NCBI GenBank assembly: GCA_003956705.1
Contig: QZCP01000357.1
Coordinates: forward strand, 1 to 64,000
DNA: 64,000 nucleotides
Origin: Brevipalpus yothersi
Lineage: Eukaryota > Arthropoda > Arachnida > Trombidiformes > Tenuipalpidae
Direction: 5' to 3'
Below the pieces are notes generated by a model, which was not told the DNA's origin, made no database searches, and was given only the letters and a program-made list of their open reading frames with translations. Below are positions 57,566 through 64,000 of the stretch, one piece after another. Position numbers and translations under genes: made by a program. Within the stretch, counting starts at the first letter, position 1. Each line of letters starts with the position of its first letter.

Positions 57566-58158
57566 CTCTCTCTCTTTTCACTGATCTCTATGGAAGCTCT
57601 CTCTCTCTCTTCGTAGCTGTGGCTCATACTGCTCAGTACATGTAGTGAATTGAGCTGAGTTGCTCTGTAGCAACTCTGTTTATATCAGAGTTGTTTTCTC
57701 TCTTTTCGCCTGGCCTTGTCTCTCATAGAGTCTCTCTCTGTGTTTTGCCTTCTCTCAGTGTGTCTGTATCTTATTATTTCTCTGTTTTTAGCAGTAAAAT
57801 TTTTTTCTCTCGTCTGATTAGCTCATGTTTTACATGACATCAAGTTTATTATTCACAACGATACATGAATCTTAATAATTTACATTAAACTCGATTCCAA
57901 TGAATGACTACCAACTCTGGCTAGTCAATGCATTGTGAGCTCGTGATTCACATGCCGTCATTTAAATATCATCTTATTTGTGAGAACCATTATCGACACT
58001 ATCATCATCATCATCATCACCATTCTTCTCCACATAGTTTAGATTGTGTTGCTATTTTATCATGTGAATTAAATAACAGATAATCTTATCCTTATTAAAG
58101 CGCGAATATTTTGTCCTCTCGCCTACATTTTCATCTCTCTTTCTTCCTCTTCATCATC

Positions 58159-61100
58159 ATGCCTCGATTTGGCAAAAGTGCGATGGGAGGCAAAAGAAAA
58201 GACAGAGAAATCGATAATCACATTATTTTTCGGATTTTGGTCTACCTCTTGACCAGTGTTCTTATTTGTGTACTTAGTGATCATATTGGTGTAAATGGAT
58301 GTGGTATACCGGGCAGTTATGGTGATACTAGTAAAGATCAAACTATTGATGTTGGCTTTCCATTTACCATTAATTGTACTTTACATGTAAAAAATATTGA
58401 TTCATTGAAAAGTAGAGGTTTAACATCGGCATCTTCACAAGATCTCTACTTCAGTATCAAAGGTGAACGTATACCTCAATCAAAGATACGTATAATTGAC
58501 AATGTAACCATCGAATATAGAGTAGAAGAGTCATCATTTAATGATACCGGGCGTTATGCGTGTTATATTGATAACAATAATAACAATAATAATAATGATC
58601 ATCAAAACAATTCAAAGCCTACCTTCGTATGTATGACATACGTTAAAGTCGCAAGTGAGTATTTTTTTTCATTTTTGATCTTCTCTCCAACAAAATTGAC
58701 TCCAAATTTTCAAGTGGCATTCGGTTTATGACGATTTACATACATCAAATCTTATCGAATAGTGTAAATAATCAGCTCAATTAATCACCATCAAGCGTGC
58801 CTATTGGTTCCTAGTGATTTTTCTTATCGCCTAGAGAGTGAGAAAGAGTGTACAAGATATATGTACATATGTATATGGCCTTGGAATCGCTTTTCTACTC
58901 CCTCCATTACATAAGTCTGTTTTTATTATTATCATTTGATTCGTTCAACTTCGTACTTCTCTGTGTGTGTCTCTCTCTGCACTTAATTATGATTGCTGAA
59001 AGTTTTTAAGCGGCAATTTTTCTCCAGGAAGGAAATAAAGGAAGCTACACTTATAAATCCAATTTTGTTCAGTTACTTGCCACAGTAACAGTGTTAGTTA
59101 CATGATTGATGCATTATTGGATGAATCAACCTGACATCTTATCAATTCTTTAACTGTAATAATAATAATTGAAGATAAAACATAATTATTCGATTGTTAA
59201 TCATTATCTTACCCTGTTTTCGTTATTCTTCGTTTCTCAATAGGTGCTCCATACGATATACCAGAAGAAAATTTTCGTTGCCTCAATCGAGGCTTTCGAC
59301 GACTCGAATGTTCCTGGGACTTGCCAGATTATAAGATTCCCACGAAAGCTAGTCTTCATCTTCTTCTCGATCATGGCTCCTACAGATACTCAGAGTGTCA
59401 TGTGAAAATTAATAAATCTGCGTGTGCCTTCGATTCAAATCACTCCCCTCCTTACCTGTGGATGAATCAATATCAACGATTCCACCTTGAAACGGAAAAT
59501 GCGCTCGGAAAGTTAGTGCAAGAATTCACCATCGACTCTTTCGAAAACGTATTAGCTGATCCACCCACCGATGCGGTAGTAACAGATATAGAGCCTACTC
59601 GAGTTCATCTGGGCTGGAGGCTTCCTCCAAGAACCTTCCCTGATCGTGAAAAATTATTTCTGCTATTTCAGTTGAAATTTTCTGATCATCGTGGTAAAAC
59701 TTTTGAAAAAACTATTACCAACAGTTCAGCAGTTAGCCCTATTGTTGCTATCGAAGACCTCACCCCAAATACCAAGTATGAGGTGGAAATTCGATCTTTC
59801 GTTTCAACTACTTCAAAACCACATCTCGGAAGTGATCCTCGGATCATCCAATTCAAAACTGAACCCGATGTACCCTATTCATCGCCTTCTCTGGAACCAG
59901 GGGCCTATCAGTCTTTAATGTCTCCAGGGGGCTCGAAAGACATTGTTTTCTACTTTTCTCCCTTAAAAGAAGAAGAATTCAATGATGATCATCTTATCTA
60001 TGAAGTGACAATTGACCCCCCTGTACCTGGTAAAGATAGGAAGTGGCTATTGAAAGAAGATGAGGATCATTTTCGTCTGCTTACGCTTGCTAGAAACCTC
60101 TCTTACCAAATTTCTCTTCGTTCTCAAAACTCCCAAGGATTTGGAAAACGAACCTCTACCCTTATCATCCCAAGTGATACCTTTGATCTTCCTAGAGTTC
60201 ATGATGTCTTCGTTATAAATGAAAATAGTACTGATTACACAATTGGATGGCTCAATGACCCACAGGCGATATCCTCCCCTTCAACGCCCCAACCATCTGA
60301 GTCTGAATTTCATGTGTTTTCATGTGTAATCAAGCCACCTGAAACAAAATGTGTGACTCCTTTGAAATTAATCGGCTCTACCAAGCAAGATATGAGCTAT
60401 CATGCTACATTAAGGTCCCATGCATCTTATAACTTCGCTGTTGCCTCAGTGAGGGGAAATATGTCTGCTGGTTTCACTTGGGCCTCTTGTGTAGAGAAAA
60501 CGGATAAAACTCATCAGAAGGATCGATTCAAAAAGTTTGAGGTTATCACTCAAACTGCACATTCTTTCCTGGTCTCATGGGAATTGGACTGCAGAGCATT
60601 GTATTCATTCATTGAGAGCTATGAAGTTCACTATTGTAAATTTGATGGTCAAGCCTGTACAGAGATTGGACGAGTCAATTATCTGAATGCTACAATGAGA
60701 GAGGTTATTGTTGACGGATTGGATTCAAATTCTTTGTATGGACTCAAGATACGTGCTATCACGAGACAAGGCCAATCCCTGGAAAGTGTTCGTAAAACTG
60801 GACAAACAAAGCTCGACAATGTTCTTGTAATTTCGGTTGGACTATTCATTATTTTGATCATAGTTTTGATATTAATCGGACTATACGCCGCTTTTAATTG
60901 GTCCATGAAAAAGCGTAAAGAACATAAAGAAGTTAAAGATGCTGTAAACAAAAATTGGGTGCCAAAACTTCCTTCCAAATTGAAAGGTGATCCTGGAATT
61001 TTGCTCAACACAATGTGCCAAGGAGATAATAAGCTCACAAATCAATATGAAAACAAAGAATATATGGCTAATGGAAATGGAGCCAAATCGATTCGTCCGC

Positions 61101-61522
61101 TACAGATAGAGTCTATCCTTGCTGAAATTTTAGACAGTGGTAGCAAAAATTTAAGCGAAACTGAACCCCCCTATGTAGAGGATACAACTGGTTCAACCAT
61201 ACTCACCACTGAAACAAATAACCAAAGAAATGGCCTCATCTATAAGAAAGGCATTCAAAACTTATTTAACTCATCCGACTCAGGCTACGAAACCAAAAAC
61301 AATTCAGACGAATACTGTCCAGCGGAATCATTTGCCTCCAATGGAGTTGATTCTAGAGATGAGGACAATCCGTATGTTTGTATTGAGGATGGCTCCAGCT
61401 CAATGGGCTCTCTGGAAGAGCCTGACGAAAATTATATTTTGGATAATCCAGCTGGTTCGATTAAGGATTCATCTGAGCAAACTTATGTTGCATCATCAGA
61501 AACTCCTTATGTAATTGTGTAA
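58159..61522 (+). CDS. dome: Domeless-like class I cytokine receptor (JAK/STAT pathway)
   Basis: Two exons, 58159-58654 and 59244-61522, joined in phase 1; 924 aa. Domeless-type receptors bind Unpaired-like cytokines and signal through JAK and STAT. Seen: an N-terminal basic stretch then a hydrophobic signal (ILVYLLTSVLICVLS), an Ig-like domain (INCTLHV ... FNDTGRYACY) with a (N)n run from AAT repeats, a cytokine-receptor module beginning FRCLNRGFRRLECSWDLP, several fibronectin type III repeats (TPNTKYEVEIRSF, LDSNSLYGLKIRA), one membrane span near residues 692-718, and a cytosolic tail of about 206 residues. The juxtamembrane WVPKLPSKLKG fits a Box1 JAK-binding motif. The tail has eight or so tyrosines, many in (P/T)YV contexts. 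No canonical WSxWS was found, as is usual for invertebrate members. Confidence 0.83.
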
Positions 61523-62356
61523 AGAAACTCATCTATTAAGGTCAAGAATTTCTCAGCCTCCCTCAATTGACTTAGATCTCGTAATTCTGTTTTTTTTGTG
61601 ATCAACTCGCTCTATCTGTTTTTTCATTTCTCTTCTTGGGGTCTAAATTTTTGCTACCACTCATCATCAACCTTAGCTTATCATTTTTCGTTTTCAAGCA
61701 TCATCCAAGCTCTTCCTCATCATCATTCATCATTTTTTTTATTCTGAACTCATTTTTCCACTGTAAATAAAGATTCATTGTAAAGTACTTTCATAGTGGA
61801 TGCGATGATTATTGAGAATATAATCTGAAACCATTGGTAACTAGAATACCTTAATCTAGTCTATCTGATTTCGGCATAAGATGTATATATCTATAAACAT
61901 GGGCATAAATTAATAAGCTCTTCATTCTCGATTCAGATCTACTTTCTCAGAATTTTTTCCAATTTCCCTCTCTCATTCCTTTTCTATCTCTCTGGTTAAT
62001 ACAGTTTATACAATTTGGCTGAAGGATGAAAAAGCTCTCTATGCAGTTGCCAGAGAGTATCTGGAATCATATTCTAAACCTCATAAAGCTTGAAATAAGA
62101 TGCTAGATTGATGTAGAGTCGAAAGTAAAAACATGCACTGAACTTGAGAGAAATACATAAAGTAGTAGTAGAAGTGGAAAAATTGTGTGCTTGTAGATGC
62201 TCGAATAAACCAATTCCTCTGTGACATGTTTCACAAACAAAATGCATCTTAATGCTCACTGAATAAATGAGCAACTTCACGAGCTACGTCTCTGTAAGTG
62301 ATGAGAGATGATACTTTTCCCTAGATAATTTGATGATTTGGGAATTCAATGAGAGA

Positions 62357-62392
<36 letters not shown>

Positions 62393-63252
62393 GTATTTTT
62401 TCTTCTTCTGCTCATAAGTTACTCGCTATGCATCCAGCAAAAAATGAAGAGACAGTAGAGAGAGCATCCTTTTTACTCTGGTCGATGGATTAAAAGCTTT
62501 AATCTAATTCCAGCACACATAGAGTATCATGAATCTGTGCTCTATTCTGAAACTGATTCCAGAACGCAAGATTTGAAAAAGAAAGAGCTCAAAAGGCTCC
62601 TTAAATCCCATGGCTATGGATCCCACAAATCCTACAAGTGTACAACATGTGTATGGCAGGAGGAATGGGGATTGCATTGAAGGGAAATGGAGAAAGCTCA
62701 TCATTCCGCTGCCAGTTTATCGATTGGAAAAAACTTTTCATACCTAAATTAGAGAAGTTGCCAACAAGTGACATGCTCTTCAAGTGACAGATTCGAAATT
62801 TATCGGGGGAAAGAAGGTGGCCATGCCCAAGCAACGTGACTTATAACTCAGTATTGACCACACAATTATTTAGCTATACTAAATTTAGATAGATGCCTTA
62901 GTAGAATTCTGAGAGTGGTCGATGCTCACACACACACAGAATGATTTTTCTCTCTCAAATTACAATTCCCTGTAATCACGTTGAGTTTTTCGCCTTGTCC
63001 GACCAACAGAGAAGAGGAGTTTTTGTCTTCTCCATCATTCATGAGGTTTATATGCTAAATTGTCTGTATTGTGTTCTTGTTAAAAGAGAGTAGATAAGAG
63101 AATCCATAATTACCATGAGGAACTTATTGAGCAAAAATGAGGTTCGAAAATTGTCCCTTTCTTCCCATACTTTCAACTGAACTGTGGGATGAGTTCCATT
63201 TAAATTTCATCATATTTTTTCTCTTCCTACTATCCACAAAATTTTCTCTCAG
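61523..63252. other. Region between the receptor and the bZIP gene
   Basis: Contains the receptor 3' UTR, with AATAAA at 61766-61771, 244 nt past the stop, and a (GA)n run at about 62362-62389. Upstream exons of the bZIP gene may lie here but none could be recognised. Confidence 0.5.
62362..62389. repeat. (GA)n array
   Basis: About 14 units. Confidence 0.95.
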
Positions 63253-63817
63253 TCAGTAGGCGAAAGAGTGAATTTGATGAATCTAGATGAATTTTTGGTG
63301 GAAAATGGTGTCGACTATGATTACATCAGTACCATTGAAGATGATCAAACAGTGAAAGTTGAATTCAGGTAAATATCGATATAATCTCATCAAAGTGTTC
63401 CCATGAACTGCTTGCTTTGAGTGTTTTTTTTTGGTCTATCATCTTTCCTGATTTTATTTGTATTCCTTCACACAATTCAGTGCTCTGGATATTGCTCTCG
63501 CTACACGACCAGGCAGTGAATCAGATTTTGATCCATCAAACGCACGATTCAGTGAGGATGATCTACGCCCCCATCCTATAATGAAAAAATCTCGAAAGCA
63601 ACATGTGCCTGATACAATGAAGGATGCTCGATATTGGGCCAGAAGAGCGAAAAATAATATGGCTGCAAAGCGATCTCGAGAAGCTCGAAGATTGAAGGAA
63701 AATCAAATTGTACTTCGAGCAAGTTTTTTGGAGAGAGAAAATGCTTGTCTCCATGAAACAGTACAAAAGCTTCGAGAAGAAAATGATCAACTCAAGAAAA
63801 TGTTGAATCCCACTTGA
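63253..63817 (+). CDS. Pdp1: PAR-type bZIP transcription factor (HLF/TEF/Pdp1 family), 3' exons
   Basis: Two exons seen, 63253-63368 and 63481-63817, joined in phase 2; 150 aa in total if nothing lies upstream. PAR-bZIP factors bind TTAYRTAA-type sites as dimers and act in circadian and metabolic regulation. Seen: NLMNLDEFLVENGVDYDY (family LDEFLxENG block), the Pro/acidic PAR segment FDPSNARFSEDDLRPHPIM, the basic region YWARRAKNNMAAKRSREARR, and a leucine zipper (LKENQIVLRASFLERENACL onward) ending LKKMLNPT. A splice acceptor precedes 63253, so a 5' exon is probably missing; alternatively translation starts at the ATG inside the first exon (MNLDEF). Symbol is by family resemblance only. Confidence 0.87.
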
Positions 63818-64000
63818 ATTAAGTTTGAAACAAAGTTTTCATTCTTCATTAAAGGACCCAGTATCGGAGATGAAAGATCCCTACGCACTCTGTGGAAGAA
63901 TGGAAAGTTTCATATAAGCCTCCTGATGGATTCCCACGATTGATCTCGAAGAGTCTATTCTATTTTTCTAGCCTAAGACTTTAGTCCAACAATTCAGACA
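63818..64000. other. 3' flank of the bZIP gene
   Basis: Non-coding, presumably 3' UTR; runs to the window edge with no clear poly(A) signal. Confidence 0.5.

Larger units (their letters stand above)
54756..58158. other. Gene-poor region upstream of the cytokine-receptor gene
   Basis: 3.4 kb of AT-rich sequence with several CT/GA arrays. No coding exon recognised; open frames over the arrays are Ser-Leu or Arg-Glu repeats. The 3' part probably holds the receptor promoter and 5' leader. Confidence 0.5.

Noticed and set aside
1..64000. CRISPR array, operon or prophage content
   Set aside because: Spliced genes with GT-AG introns and animal gene families show eukaryotic nuclear DNA; repeated units are simple microsatellites without spacers.

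Overview
The window is nuclear DNA of an arthropod, most likely a mite or other chelicerate with a compact genome. It is AT-rich, carries spliced genes with short (about 60-200 nt) GT-AG introns on both strands, and is studded with (CT)n/(GA)n microsatellites. The taxon is an inference from gene families (arthropod-type CUB protein with an N-terminal cysteine cluster, Domeless-like receptor, Cys-loop anion-type channel, NUDT9, GATA4/5/6-type factor). No rRNA, organelle or bacterial signature was seen. All exon models below were built by eye from splice sites, reading phase and family resemblance.

Layout. 1-13 kb: coronin (+), a small two-exon membrane protein (-), NUDT9 ADP-ribose pyrophosphatase (-), the ER co-chaperone DNAJB11 (+), a secreted CUB protein (-) and complex I subunit NDUFB8 (-). 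13-17 kb: RANBP3 (+, divergent from NDUFB8) and the SMN-complex subunit GEMIN8 (-). 17-33 kb: one 16-kb GATA4/5/6/pannier-type gene (-), whose two zinc fingers are split by a 9.4-kb intron full of CT/GA arrays; an assembly gap lies in its other long intron. 34-37 kb: Enhancer of polycomb (+). 38-48 kb: a short secreted peptide (-), a complete Cys-loop channel subunit (-) and a ZIP13-type zinc transporter (-), with an oppositely oriented gene for a secreted His/Asp/Arg-rich protein nested in a ZIP13 intron. 48.6-54.7 kb: a full-length, higher-GC non-LTR retrotransposon (-). 58-61.5 kb: a Domeless/cytokine-receptor gene (+). 63.2-63.8 kb: the 3' exons of a PAR-bZIP factor (+).

The host genes are mostly unrelated housekeeping or regulatory loci; apart from the divergent NDUFB8/RANBP3 pair and the nested gene there is no sign of functional clustering.

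The most unusual locus is the retrotransposon. Its endonuclease-reverse transcriptase ORF comes first. The ORF that would be expected upstream (ORF1/gag-like) instead follows it, joined by an ATGAGTAA stop-start overlap. That downstream ORF encodes a 574-aa Arg/Ser/Asp-rich disordered protein and is overlapped for about 1.2 kb, in another frame, by a 398-codon ORF carrying two well-formed zinc fingers. The 5' leader carries five copies of a small hairpin motif. This pol-first, dual-coding architecture is the best candidate here for something undescribed.
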